From Torreya grandis (taxonomy: Eukaryota > Streptophyta > Pinopsida > Cupressales > Taxaceae): a stretch of 64,000 bases of DNA. The stretch is from assembly GCA_037957365.1 (NCBI GenBank), contig JARHVA010000122.1, positions 3,235,001-3,299,000 on the forward strand, in the 5' to 3' direction. The notes beneath the pieces were generated by a model, which made no database searches, was not told the origin of the DNA, and saw only the letters and a program-made list of their open reading frames with translations. The translations under genes were made by a program, and so were the position numbers. Of the stretch, positions 34,431 through 48,000 are shown piece after piece. The first letter of the stretch is position 1. Each line of letters opens with the position of its first letter.

Positions 34431-35076
34431 GAAAGGGATCTATCTACTTTTCAGGTGATAAGATAATGTCCATAGGAGAATGGCGTTGATTTAGTGGGCT
34501 TGGCCTAGTTGAGAGAACATATCCTAGAATATCTTTTAACATACATCGTCGTTGATCCTCTAGAAGAAGAGATGAAGCTAGTCATGTGTGTATGTTTTGA
34601 TCACTTGGAATGTGGATGAGGGGAGTAATTGACCTTCTACGCTGGAGGATAGATCCATAATACTTACTCTTGGGTGGGGGATTTGGTTGCACTGACCTAC
34701 TACACCCAAAGGATGCTTGACACCTCCTGCGGCTTGAATTTGTTTGAAGGAGGTAATTAATCTGGTAGTCCCCAGAGTTCCCTGCAAAGATCTGACATCT
34801 AAAGGTGACTGCTTTTTAGAGGTAAAGAGCTGCTATCTTTGATCGGGGTAGTGGAAAAAGTAGTGATTGACCCTCCTGGATGTCTGTAGAAGGGAAAGTA
34901 ACTTGTAGGAGGATGAGAGTCAAACTTTGAATATGGTTTCATTTCATTGTAATCTATAAATCTATGGTTACAATACTATTTTTTGCAGTTCGAGAAAAAG
35001 GAGATAGCTTGTTTTGTATTTTTTTTTTCAGTTAATGCTTCTCAAAATTGTTGATCTGAACATGGTTTTCTTGCAG
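34431..35076 (+). other. End of the final intron
   Basis: It may contain further decayed Penelope RT sequence on the minus strand, but no motif could be supported. It ends with a pyrimidine tract and TTGCAG at 35071-35076. Confidence 0.4.
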
Positions 35077-35209
35077 ATGGGAGAATTTCAAGCGACATAT
35101 GCAAGCCATGCGACGTCACAGTGATGTTAAAGGAGTTGAAATTCGTAAGGTCAATGGATCAATATATACCTTTCCTACACCAGATTGTATGTGCCGTGAG
35201 AAAACCTAG
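35077..35209 (+). CDS. O-fucosyltransferase family protein, terminal exon
   Basis: The first base completes the Arg codon split at 18867. Then 43 codons, WENFKRHMQAMRRHSDVKGV to FPTPDCMCREKT, end at TAG 35207-35209. The WExFK...M...HSDxKG...YTFPxPDCMC ending is the expected C-terminus of this plant family. The exon is intact, so the three visible exons together encode 163 aligned C-terminal residues. Confidence 0.92.
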
Positions 35210-38200
35210 GTGATGGGTGCCATACGTGGGTTCATAACTGAGAATGTTGCTCTAGGCACATTTGTAGCTTCCGCATTTTATCTCACGGTTGCTGTTCAGA
35301 GGAATTATTTATTTTTACACATGGCATTTGTTTGGACCATCTCAAATTCTTTTATTGGATAGATTGACGTCCAGAGAGGAAGTGGTTGTGGATCAAGGCT
35401 ATACATCAGCACTAGATGGTGGAGCACATTGGCTCTAATATTGAGCAGCTTTTGCAGTGATACTTGATATCATCAAAGAAGCGTCATATTTTATTAGTTA
35501 TCAGAATGAAGGCTAAAATGGAGACACTTATACTTGCTTGAGTCCACCTGGAATAGGGGAAGAGCCTTCATTCGGTTCTCAGTTACACCAACTAATATAG
35601 ATAGTAGACAAGCAACATATTTGGCTTGTTCTCCTTATTGTGCAGCATAATGGCAGTGTGCAGTATTCTGTCCTTGTAAAGGAAGCAAATTTTGCCAATA
35701 ATGCCCATACATATGGGAGTTTGTAAAATTGTGCTCTGCAGATTTTGTTGACTGCATGACTAAGATTCTTGTTCCAACTGGTTTAAATGCCATTATTTTT
35801 CTGTATATTTGTTTTCCGCATCTGGTTTGCAGTGGTAGTCTTGTGCCTCTTCATATTCATTTCATTTACCGTTCATTTAGATTACATTCAGCCTATTGAT
35901 GCAAGCAAGAGCATTTTGTGAAAAATTGTGAGAGTGCTGGCGGCTAGATGTATTTAAATTAATGTTATGTCCATATCAGTCGATACTAAATGATAATGTT
36001 GTATAATTCAATGCTATTTAAAGGCTGTTCAAAAAGGGAATCAACAAAGACTATTTCCTTATGCTTATGGATTCTTCCCGAGAATGTTGGAGAATGGTTT
36101 TCTTTCCCCTTTTGGCTATTTAGCACTCTTATTCTGGTGTGGCAAGTTGTTAAGTCTTGGATAAGAGAATTGAAATTGGAATTATTAGTCCACACAAATG
36201 ATCAAGGTATGTCAGTAAGTCTATGGGGAACTGTCAAGAGGAAGAGGGAAAATACCAAGTCTACAAAACAAAGAAAAATGCTATCAAACGAAGTATCAAA
36301 CGTTTTTAATGATTCAATAAGGGAAAATACTAAAGAGAGACTACATTTTGAACAAGAGGATTGCAATGGATTCAAACGTTTTGAATGATTCAATTGAAGG
36401 TTGCGAGCAATGAACAATCATGAACTTGGTATCTTTTCAATTAGAAAATCACTTATAAATGGGTAACCACTATAACTCTAGCTCATGTCAAGTTGGCACG
36501 TATGCTAAGGATCAAAACTCATATTTGTGGCAACAAGTTTTTATTCTAGTCAAAAAGGGACCTTAAGACTTCCTTGACGAGTTTTTTACAGGGTTATAAT
36601 GCTTATAAGGGGGTAAATTACTTGTGTTCTCATTTTACAATGACTACTGTAAAAACATCACTTTTTCACTTTTTAATCCCTAAGTAGGATGAGTTGGGGT
36701 ATACAAAATTTGCGGTTGAAAATGTTTCGATGATTAAGTTCACATACTAAACTATTCCAATTAAATGATCGTGGAGAAGGCCATTGTTTAAATTGACATT
36801 GAAAATGTTTGGATGATTAAATTCACATACAAAACTCCCCCAGTTAAATGACCATAGAGTAGGCCATTGTCCATTCCTTTAAAGGGGGATGCCAACCAAC
36901 TTTTATGGCTACCACCTTGTGGGAAGTTGGGCTTCCTAATGCTAATATCTTCAAACATTTATTATAAGCTTGTTTTTAAATGAAATAAAATAATATCAAT
37001 TTATATATTTATTTTTGTAAGATTTTTTAATGTCTCTTTGAGATGGAGGATGTTTACACATGAATATGAAGATTTGGACTCTAAAGTTATGCTTTTGGAT
37101 TGACAAAGCATTTGATGCATTTAATGTCTTAGCAGAAGTCATTAATACCCAATCATGATTAATTGTGCCGAAGGTGAAGGTGATATATATTAAGCTTCTA
37201 GCTTCCAACTGTTGGATTAAAACAAGTGAACAGAAATTAAATGAATGGTTGGATTTAAGACAAGTAATATTTATAACCATAATATCAATAATTTTAGATT
37301 TAATGGTGATTTTTTTTGGGTTGAAATAGTTCTAAGTTAGCCTGAACAATTCTTCCTTTTATGTCCAATGAAGAATTGAATTGTAATACATTCAGCTCCG
37401 ACTGATATTTAGAATAAAGGGCAGCATTCTGAAACATTCATGTGTATAACTTGCAACCTCACTCAAGTATTAATGTAATTTTTTATTTAGTAAATACTTT
37501 ACTATTGCATTCGTTTCCTTTGAGATAATTCAAAATCATCTTCATCTTCTTGTAATCACCTGTCCTTCAATCTGTCTACATCATGTTTATCTCTGCAATT
37601 TCACCGGAGTTCTTTGATTAAAAAATAAGGTAAATTTATTCAAACCAGATATATTTTTTCCTTTGCATTTTCTATGCTGAGACTTAGTAGTGGCGTCCTG
37701 TTATAGAACAAAAATTTGGGCTTACAGAGATCAATCTATATGTGGAGGAAATGGATTTTGTTTTACTAAAACGGTAAAATCAATCTGACAAAAAATCACA
37801 TTTAGATAGGCTCTTGAATTTTGTGTACATTATTTCTTTTTAGTTGCTACTCGTTTAAATGGGTCCATATAATATTCTTCATCACACATTTGTGAAGATT
37901 ATTTTATTCTAATTCCCTGAATTTGGTTACATTTTGCTCCCCCTTGAGTGGTTATAATCCCACTTTAAGACATATATATATATATCAAACAATTTGTACA
38001 TTCAATATAGTTTTTGAGATTTTATTGTTTGGTGGTTACCAAAAAAATAAAAAATTACAAGAAGTTTACAAAATTATGTGATCCATAAGATCAACCGGTC
38101 AACAACATTAGACTAGATCAGAGCCTCGCTGAGGCAATCAACAATGAAAGATCGCCAAAACAAAGCCCTTCAGAAAGAATATCAAGTTACATTATATTCA

Positions 38201-38379
38201 CAATGTCACATCACGAAACTAGAATTTCAATATAAAAAAAACCATGACTCAAGGCCCTCAATAATATCTTTGTGAAAGATTAACAGGGCCCTCAAAAAAT
38301 AACTCAATTGAAGAAGTATTAATATCCACCTCTGTTCGACCAATTCCACCATATTCCAATCTCTGTTCCACTTGACATA
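35210..38379 (+). other. 3' UTR and downstream sequence; no further gene
   Basis: The first several hundred bases should be the 3' UTR. No canonical AATAAA stands out before 36000. Later frames (35990-36388 plus, 36996-37280 minus) have no family resemblance. Confidence 0.5.
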
Positions 38380-38380
38380 A

Positions 38381-39420
38381 TTATTTCACATGTTTTTTAA
38401 CTAAGACCGTAATCCAAACTTGCACATTAGTGCTCTTAGAACTTACCTCAATACTCTCCAAATTTTGCCTTTGAGACAACACCTCAGCGGAAGATTTATC
38501 ATTTTTGATCTCGACCTCATAAGCATTGGCGAACATTTCAATAACATTCAAATATACATGTCTACTTTCCATCTGAGCAAGACTACAAAGAATAACATTC
38601 AAAATTTCAGTTTGTGAAGGAGCTTTGAGAGTCATTATTGGTAGGCACATCACTCAGTTCAGTGTTGGGGTCACCTTGGGCAATGTCCATATTTTCTGGG
38701 CCAGCTTGCAAATAGTAAGTTTGATTAACAGGTTTTTTTTGGATCTTTATCAACAAGGTCCATCCCACTTGGCATTCTACCAATCTTGACAAAATTACGA
38801 ACTTGTTTTAAGAACTCCAGGTCTACCTCGATGGTTCTTGAGGCCAAAAACTTTCTAATCTCTTCTTTATGAACCTGCAACTGTACATTAACTTGCTTAA
38901 TAATAAGGTGATTGATGACTTTTGAGTTGAAGTCAGTCACCCCTTAACTATACCTGGGAAAATATCGTCATTCCTTGATTTCCAAATGTACCACAACACT
39001 TTAATAGACATGAAATACTAGAGTTTAAACATAAATGGATGCAACTTTTTATCAGAATTTATAATTCCAAAAAAACATCAAACCAAGAAATCTCCTTTTG
39101 AGCAACAAAATTTTAAATGGCTAAGATTTTAGACCAAACAGATTTAGCAAAAAGACAATTAAAAAAAAAACATGTTTAATTTCAAGACTACTACACAACA
39201 AAATTTATTTCCATTGCCCATTTTTGTCAAAAGAGACCCAACAATGAACTTATCATGAAGTAGAATCCATTTAAAACATTTTTTCTTTGGTTCAACACAT
39301 GAGGACCACAAAACAGAAACCTATATTTTAAAAATTTAAGAAGATCATAAACATTTCACTTGTTGAAACTTAAAAACCTACTTGGCCAAAAGACCTTGTT
39401 TAGATTATTGATGCATATTA
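38381..39420 (-). pseudogene. L1-type LINE ORF2 3' fragment (zinc-binding region), decayed
   Basis: On the minus strand 39300-38960 gives, over several frames, SLLTKMGNGNKFCC, LEIKHVFF, NCLFAKSVWSKILAI and VLWYIWKSRNDDIFPG. These fit the zf-RVT region (Cys, Cys, His, Cys spacing) and the Trp-rich junction that follows it in plant LINE ORF2. Downstream minus frames to 38381 (for example FLKQVRNFVKIGRMPSGMDL) are probably the degenerate tail and are not individually recognised. Confidence 0.6.
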
Positions 39421-42400
39421 TTTTCCCAAACAATTAAGCACTATACCCTACTATAACCTATTTTCAGAGGTATAAATTAATTTATTATAATAAATGGAAA
39501 TTAGTTTTAGATCTCTACTCATAGAAGAAGTTGAATTTGTGCAATGTGTTAAATGAAAATTAACAAGGATTAAAAATTGTGTTGTTCAACTAGAATATTT
39601 AAACTAGAATGTTATGATTGTGAAATTTGTGCAAAATAATTTTTGTAAAGAAGTTTTAGACATTTTTTATAAATATAATTAGTATATTATTAAATAATTA
39701 TATTATTTTCTTGACTTTAACATATATAATATTTTCTGACTAAAAAATTATATTAATGGTGCTTCTAGTGTAGGATATTCCATATTCCATATTCAATATT
39801 TTATTTTATTAAATAATCATATTTTTTTGTTGACTTTAATACATGATATCTTGTAACTAAAAATATATATTAATAATACGATAATGTAAGATATTCCATA
39901 CCCGATATTTTATTTGTAAGTAATTAAATCCTCCATAATGTAATTTTAATTAAAAATTAATTTTTAAAAATTTAAAAATTACTATTATATTTTTGTGACA
40001 TCTTCACAATTACATCTCTGGTATGTACTTTCCAACAAATAGATGTTGTAACCATCTCCAAAATCAGATCTTTATCATGTACTTTTTAATAAATATATAG
40101 ATACAATTCAACTATAACTTACATAAATAAAATATACAGAATAATGAAAAAACTTTAATAATAAATAAATTTTTTGATACAATTTAAATATTTAGTTATA
40201 AAAATATAAAGTCACAAATATATTTGATTTTAATAAAATCTTAATAAACAACCAAAAACTACATAATGTTTGGGCTTAAAAAAGAGCTTGAATAAAGAAA
40301 CATGCAAATTGTTTATATCTATTAAAAATTTTCTAAGTTATATTTGTGAATCATTTTAAATGTTTTAAATGTAAATGATTGGATTGTATTAATAATATAA
40401 AAATAGTTAAATATAATGCATAATTTATATAACAAAATTTTAACTTGATATTATAATATAGAATTGATGATTATTATATCTACTTTTATTACATTAAAAA
40501 ATCTATAAATAAGATTGTGGAAATCTCATGAAAAATTGTCACATTATTATATACTATTTTATAAAAATGTGTTAAATCATAATTTATAAATTAAAAAATA
40601 TTTTTATTTTTTTAAATATTTATAATTAATTTTTAAATTATAAACAATATGTATTAATATGTATATGAAAAATATATACAAACTAATTTTAAAATTGAAA
40701 AGTATGTTACTTCTACTTTTGACAATTACTCATTAAGAATGCACATGCCTTGAGCTCAACATGAATAGAAATTGGCATAACACAATCAAATCTGACACTT
40801 TATCTTCATATGTTTTATTAATAGATATGACAATATGTTATGTTCTTGAATATGAAGTGTCTAATTTTGAGGAGGAAGCAAGCCTAGTTCACATTGTAAT
40901 CATGGATTAGATTTATGGAAGGTGGTAACTCAAAACTTGTATGTCAAAGATCTTGGTAAATATTGTTAATTTTTCATCCATAGGTGCCATTTTTTTTTTT
41001 TGGTATAATTCAACATTATTGAATAGCTAAACTTCATAAACATATATAACTAGTTCAGTTTGAAATCTTTGTCTCAATTTGCATTCTCACATGATAAGGT
41101 AGAATGTTAGAATAGAAAATTGTATTTTTGGATCTTTTTGTGTTTCTTAGCATTTGCTTTAATCCAAATTTGTGGAGATGGAATTGGTAAGTTTTCAATG
41201 AATCTTATATGTGAGTGAGATTCATAAAAGTCAATGGATTATATGCTTAGGGTGTATCATGGCTTTGTGTGTATTGATAAAGCTCTCAAGATTGAAAATC
41301 AAAGCAATATCTACTATGATATGCATTAATGGGGTGTTCCTAGCCACACTCACATATACAAAAGTTAATGAGGAATTTTCAGTGTGCAAAGATATTTTAG
41401 TCCCTCATGGGTATAAAGAATGCATCTTTGGTTTGCATATGAGAAAAGTCAATCTTTTGATGTATAATATAGAGAAAAATGTACCGTTAAAGCTTGAGTA
41501 AGATGAAAGGTTGATGTTAGGGAGTCGAGCACAAGAAATGCCTCATTGCCTTCCTTCAACCCATGGTCATCTTTCAAGTTTAGATATAATATTGGTATGA
41601 ACATGATGAAATGCTTTTATATTTTAAAGTTCTAATGAACTTTAATGTTAGTAACTATTTTTTTCAATTGATAAATTTGTTGCGCTAGAGCTCTTTCCAT
41701 AAATATCTTTATAGAAAAAAACCCTTTGTACAACAAGTTTTTAATTCAAACTCTATTCTGAAAACGTGGAAGAGTAATTTCCTCACATAAGTTATGGCAC
41801 ATGAACATGTAAAAATTCGAGAGCTTAGCTTGGTGAATCTATACCATGTGGAGGACATTTTAAGATCATTTACATTAAATTCAACATATTAAAGTTATGA
41901 AAATAGATCCTTAATCCATGAAAGATGTAAAATAGATGCATAATTTGTGAAAGATGCAAAATGCCATAGGTAGTGATGAAGTTGACTTAAATTTATTCCT
42001 TAAAAAATATTAGCGATAAAGTTAATCCATGAGATAATGTGTGGCTATGAAAATGTCGACATGTCAATATGAAATGATTTAATTCACAAAATCAACATTC
42101 AACAATAATTAAAAAAAATTCAATGATAATTAAGATATAGTGAAATCCAGACATGCTAAGTGAGATCCATACATTTAAATGATATTTTAACATTAATTTA
42201 AAATTCAATTTTATAATTACTTTTGTACTTTTTATAGAAAAAATAATGTATAAAATTCAAAACCAAACTATATATATTTTTAATTAAAAAAAATACAATT
42301 GAATATGAAGCCTAGAATGATGGTACTCACCAAACACCAAGGGATAAATTGAAAGAAAGAATTGGAAAATAAGAAGAAAATAATATGTGTAGATTATATC

Positions 42401-42596
42401 CAATATTTAAGTGTTGTTATTAAATAACTCATAAATCTATCCATTTTAGGGCCCATTGAATGGGTTAAGATACAATATGAATATCTTTAAAAGTGTGAAC
42501 AAATAAAACTCTTATAAACAAAAAAAAGTCAATATTATGAATTTTAGTAATCTCTTTATGATAGTAATTGAGACTAAATAATAGTGTCTAGTTAAA
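39421..42596. other. AT-rich intergenic sequence, nothing recognised
   Basis: Very AT-rich. The 96-codon frame at 41211-41501 contains no known motif. No tandem array of note before 42597. Confidence 0.5.
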
Positions 42597-42916
42597 AGTA
42601 CTTTGTATTTTTGGGTTCTTAGAATATGTTAGTTATTATTTATTATTGCATTTTACATGATTCAAGTTATATTCAAGAAGAGTTTTGAAGTTAAATACAC
42701 ATTAATTTTAAAGTAAGATGTTTATGTAAGTTATAATTATGACTTAAATTTTTATAAGTACTTTGTATTTCTGGGTTCTTAGAATATATTAGTTATTATT
42801 TATTATTGCATTTTACTTGATTCAAGTTATATTCAAGAAGAGTTTTGAAGTTAAATACACATTAATTTTAAGGTAAGATGTTTGTATAAGTTATAATTAT
42901 GACTTAAATTTTTGAA
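42597..42916. repeat. 160-bp tandem duplication
   Basis: AGTACTTTGTATTTtTGGGTTC at 42597 repeats at 42757 with only about six differences over 160 bp, ending GACTTAAATTTTT in both copies. Confidence 0.9.
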
Positions 42917-43476
42917 GTATATAAAAACCGATTTTATGTTGTGTGTTGTAAATATAGTTTTAAAGTATTGTATGTTTATCATAAATTTATTATAAATGTA
43001 AGGTTAGACTGTTTTAGTTTCATTACTAATTTTTTGTAAGTATGCTAAATTTATGACACATTTATAACACTCTGCACCTAGGCATGCAAGGGTCCTTTTA
43101 TTTATTAGTCATTTGATCCACTTCTTAACATTCCCTTTCCCTTTTTGTCCCCACATACACCCCCATTCTAAACATTCCAATTCTTTTTCTGGCCCCACAA
43201 ATATTTCTTTTAAAAAAACCTCCATAAAGATCTAACAGAGAGAGGAGAGAAAAATATTAGATTTGGTAGAGGTAGAAGGAAAGAAGATAAAACACAATTT
43301 AAAAATCCTAAAAGAAGATATACAATAGTGTAGTTCTTTGAGCCAACAAGTAACAATGGGAGTAGACATATTTAGATTTTAAATTACTTAGAGGAAGAAG
43401 AGGTTGGTTATGTATTTCATTTTTATTTAATAGTAAATAAAATGAAATAAAATAAATATTGTAAATAAAATCAAAT

Positions 43477-43496
43477 AAATGAAATGCAATAAATAA
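43477..43496. repeat. LINE target-site duplication, left copy
   Basis: AAATGAAATGCAATAAATAA is repeated without a mismatch at 50946-50965, just after an A-run. Confidence 0.9.
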
Positions 43497-43669
43497 TTTT
43501 TGTACACCTGAAAGAAGAGGAATGAGAGGAGCTAGGGTTTGAAGTTTTCAAAGTGTACATACTAGATTTCACAGAAGATCGAGCCAGTAAAGGACTGTGA
43601 TTAGAGTGAAAACACAAAGAATGTTTTAGCTAGGGGGATCTTTCCCCCCTGTAGACCATCTTTCAAGAA

Positions 43670-44536
43670 AATGGTGATAGGTGAAACAACATTAATTTTT
43701 GAGACAAAGATCAATGCCCTGATGAGGGCAGCAAGCAAAAAGAAGATAGAATGACAAATATATGGACCTAAGAGGACATGCATGAAGGAACCAGAGGAGA
43801 ACCTATTGCTTTGTTAGACCTTGCATAAATTAAAATAAATATAGCTGGGTTGCATGGTAGGAGTTTGATTTGCAAATTCATGGGAGCTCAGTTAACGTTG
43901 AAGGAGCTGCATGCATGGACCATAAGGAACTGGAAGACAAATGGAGAATATGAACTGAGAACATTTGTTAAAGGATATTTCATCAGAATCTTTGTAAATG
44001 AATTGGATCAGGATAGAGTCTTTGAAGGTGGACCATATTTATTTAGAAATGCAAGCCTATTTCTAAAGCATTGACATACTAATTTCAAACTGATGGAGGA
44101 GCTACCAACAATGATACTAGTGTAGATCAGACAGTATGCTCTCCCATAAGAATACTGGTCAAGGTATGTTTTCAAAACCATTGCTTATATGATAGGTAGG
44201 CTAGTAGATGTATCCAAGCCACACCGTCAAAAGGGATTATCAAGCTATGTAAGAATATGTGTGGAATTAGACCTAACAAGGTCCTTGCCCAAAAATGTCA
44301 CACTGAAAGTAGGAGAGATGGAATGGATCCAAGATTTAGATTATAAAAGCATTCCTTTTAGATGTAGAGGGTGTCATGAATATGGACACCTAATCAGGGA
44401 ATGTCTTGTACTTCATAAAAACAACATACTAGAGAAAGCACTAGAAACCATGAAGGACTCAGAGGACTTTGTTAAGCCAAATAAAAAACATACCATCAAT
44501 AATCAGAATAAAAAAAAATCAAAAAATATGTTTTGA
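43670..44536 (+). pseudogene. LINE ORF1: DUF4283 and CCHC zinc knuckle
   Basis: Opens near 43670 (MVIGETTLIFETKINALMRA). DUF4283 is seen as GRSLICKFMGAQLTLKELHA, GYFIRIFVNELDQDRVFEGG and then, after stops near 44072-44150, KTIAYMIGRLVDVSKPH. The knuckle CRGCHEYGHLIREC is at about 44362-44403, followed by a lysine-rich tail to TGA 44534-44536. ORF1 protein binds element RNA. Frame breaks: TGA near 43757, TGA at 44072, TAG near 44123, TAA near 44149. Confidence 0.85.
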
Positions 44537-45027
44537 AAGGTAGTAAAGTTATCAAGATGGAGGAAGGAATCTTTGTACAACGAATAGAATCGATACCAAA
44601 AACACAAGGACAAGATAATCAAACAAGACATGAGGGAGAGGATATAAGGACATACTATGGATTCAAAGAGGATCTAGAAAATATAATCAAATAAGGGAAC
44701 ACAAGAAAAGAAGATAAATAAAAGATAAATGAGAAGAATGGGATGCAACATAGAGGAAAAGGATAGGGGAAGGACAACAATTTACAAAAAAATGGATAAG
44801 TACAGAGGAGGAAGACGAGATAAAAACATAAAATGAAAGTGAAGAAGACAAAATGGGGATCAAATATACCCCAAACCTAAATCCCAAAGGGAACTTTGGA
44901 AAGATAAGGAGAGGGAGGCCTAGTAATAAAAAAAGAGGCATGAGGAGGCAATTGAAGATATAGGGGTAGGAACACAAAAACAAGTGGACAATTTCTTGAT
45001 GAGCACCAAGTAAAGTGATCTTCCATA

Positions 45028-48000
45028 ATGCATATCATATCTTGAAATATAAGGGGACTCAATGCCCCCTCCAAAAGGAGATCATTGAGATAATTAATTA
45101 GCCAACATAATCTTGTAATTATGATGCTTCAAGAAACTAAATCAGATAATCTTGAGAGAATTAGAAGGAACCTATTGGGTAAGCTCAAAAAGGAAATTGT
45201 AGGGAGAAATGCTGAAAGAACAGTGGGAGGAATGGCCATTCTATGGGAACCAAACTCAGTCAAGCTAGAGGTCATATAGGCCCAAAAACAATACATTATA
45301 TGTGACGTGGAATGGTGAAGGACAAGATTAAGATTTTTCTTCGTAAACATCTATGGATCATAAAACAAAGGAGAGAAAGAACAAGCTTGAAGATAATTAG
45401 AAGAGATCAATAAGTAAGAGAAGAGACTTTCTGGGTAATAGGAGTGGTCTTTAGTGTTCAAATAGATTCATTAGAAAAGAAAGGGGGCAATATGAGAGAA
45501 AAATATTTTTGTATTTTTCAAATTTTTTTAGATAGGTCAGAACTCTGGGACATAATAAAAAAATAAGGATGGTTTACATGGAGAAATAAAAGAGGGGGAA
45601 GAGAAGTAATCCTGGAAAGGCTAGATAAATTCCTAGCCTAAATAAACTAGTTGGATCAAAAAAATATCCTAGAAAAAAAGGTGCTAAAAATAATAGGATC
45701 AGACCACTGGCCGATAGCCATACAATTGACACCTGATGAGAGCCTAGGTAGATCCCCATTCAGATTTGAAAAAATGTGGATGGAACATCTAGACATTGAC
45801 AACTTTGTCACTCAACAATGGAATTCCTCAAGCCACAGAGAGGGGACAAAAATGTTTGTCTTTTGTAAAAAAATAGAGAGTTGAAGGAGGATCTAAAGAG
45901 ATGGAATCAAACTACTTTTAGAAATATCTTTCAGGACAAACAAGAGATGTTGAGGTAAAGTAGTGAAATTTAGGGTTTTAGAATGGAGGGGCATGATTCA
46001 TTCGAATTACTAAAATAAGAAGAGGAAATGACAATAATGTTGGAGGGGATTTATAAAAAAGAGGAAATATATTAGAAACAAAAGTCTGGAATCAGATGGC
46101 TAAAAGAGGGAGATCAAAATACAAAATTCTTTCATCTATCATTTAGGATCAGAAGACAAAAGAATTGTATAAAAAAGGTGGATACCCTAGAAGGAAATAA
46201 CCTAGAAGAAGCTGATGAGATAAAGGAATACCTGGTGAAATATTATGAGGGATTGCTAAACCAAGAAGAAGGGGAAAATAAGGAAGAGCAGGAAGATTTC
46301 ATGAAGCATATCCCTCACAAGATAACCTAGTTTGACAACATCAACTTGCTGAAAGATGTTTCACTAGAAGAAGTTAAGAGGGCAGTCTTTGAGATGGTAG
46401 GGGAATGCTCCCCAAGCCAAGATGGTTTTACTGCTTATTTCATTTAGCACTTTTTGGACTTCATAGGATAAGAAATCAGGGCAATGGTTTGGGAATCAAA
46501 GGAATCTCAAAAGATATTGAAAGCCTTCAATTCCACCTTCCTTGTGCTTATACCCAAAAAATCAAACAATAGAACACCAGAGGAATTTAGATCGATCTCT
46601 TTCCTCAATACCATCTATAATATAATCTCAAAGTTTATAGAAAACATACTATAGGACCTCCTTCCAAAACTTATATTAGAGGAACAAGGGGGTTTTGTAA
46701 AAAGAAGGCAAAATTTTGACGGAATAATGATAACACACAAGATAATTCATTCATTAAATGCAAGAAAAAGGTAAGGAGTGATGATAAAATTAGATATAAC
46801 AAAGGCATATGATAAAGTAGTTTGGACATTTCTGGATAGGATACTCCAAAAATTTTGTTTCAAGGAAGACTAGAGAAGGTGGATTCAAAGTTGTTATACA
46901 TATGTAAAGTTCTTGGTAATGATAAATGGCTCTCTAAAAGTTTTTGTGTCTACTATGGGAATCAGGGAAGGGGACCCATTATCTACTTATCTTTTCATCC
47001 TCATGGCAGAAGCCTAAGGAAGGAAGATAAGACCCCTCATAGAGAAGGGCAAGATAAAAGGGATACAAGTGTCAACAAGTGAAATGACTCATACTCACTT
47101 GCAATTTATAGACAACATAATGTTTTTTGTGTTACCTAGGCTTCAAGAGATTAGGGCCATAAGGGATATACTAGGAAACTATGAGAGATCCTTAGGGCAA
47201 TCCATAAATAAAAGTAAGTCTAAGATTTTTTTCATCAATGTCTCTCATAATCTATAAAGTTTCCTGTCAAGAATCCTTGGATTTAGAATAACCACTTTCC
47301 CAGATAACTTCTTAGGATTCACATTGTTCAAAGGTAAAGGGGGCAAGAATCTCTAGTTGAAAGTTATATAAAATTTGAAGAAGTTGAGCAACTATAAAGG
47401 AAAGTATCTAGCTTATGTAAGTAGGATAACCCTCATCAGGACTGTACTGAAAGCCACTACCAATTACTGGTTCTCTCTATTAAAGGTGCCTAAATGAATA
47501 CTAACTGAGATGAATAGGATTCTTAAAAGCTTTTTGTGGTAAGAAATGGGGGAAGAAGCCAAGCTGCCTCTCTTGGCTTGGAAAAAGATATGCAAACCAT
47601 TGTCCCAGGGGGGTGCAGGAATAAGAAACCTCCAAAAGATGAACTTGACACTATTGAAAAATATCATCTAGAGAATAGGAATGAGATGGAAGGAATAATG
47701 GAGTGAGTTATTCATAAAAAATACCTAGATGAAATGAACCCAAATATAATGTTCACAGCTCAGGAACTTCCAAATGGCTCCCCCATATTGAACAATATGA
47801 AGGAGGCTAGAGTAATCATTATGAAAGGCCAATGTCAATAGGTTGAAAATGAAGAGGATACATATTTATAGGAAGATAGTTCAGTGACCAATAGACCTCT
47901 GAGATGAGACCTAAGTTTTTCAAAAAATAGAGAGGAAATCATTAGATAGTGAGGGAATAAGTGAAAGTATTGGGATGAAGGCATGGAATGAGGGCTTAGG

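Larger units (their letters stand above)
18868..35076 (+). other. Giant final intron (16,209 bp) of the O-fucosyltransferase gene
   Basis: The donor GTTTAT at 18868 and acceptor GTTTTCTTGCAG ending at 35076 restore the reading frame exactly. The intron carries a gypsy gag/protease relic, a foldback structure with LINE and gypsy pieces, several tandem repeats and a Penelope-like element. Long introns filled with old transposons are typical of conifer genes. Correct splicing is inferred from sequence only. Confidence 0.82.

Noticed and set aside
35990..36388. 132-codon plus-strand frame after the O-fucosyltransferase.
   Set aside because: No domain, biased composition, and an overlapping opposite frame of similar length; chance open frame.
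41211..41501. 96-codon frame in AT-rich intergenic DNA.
   Set aside because: No recognised family or supporting context.
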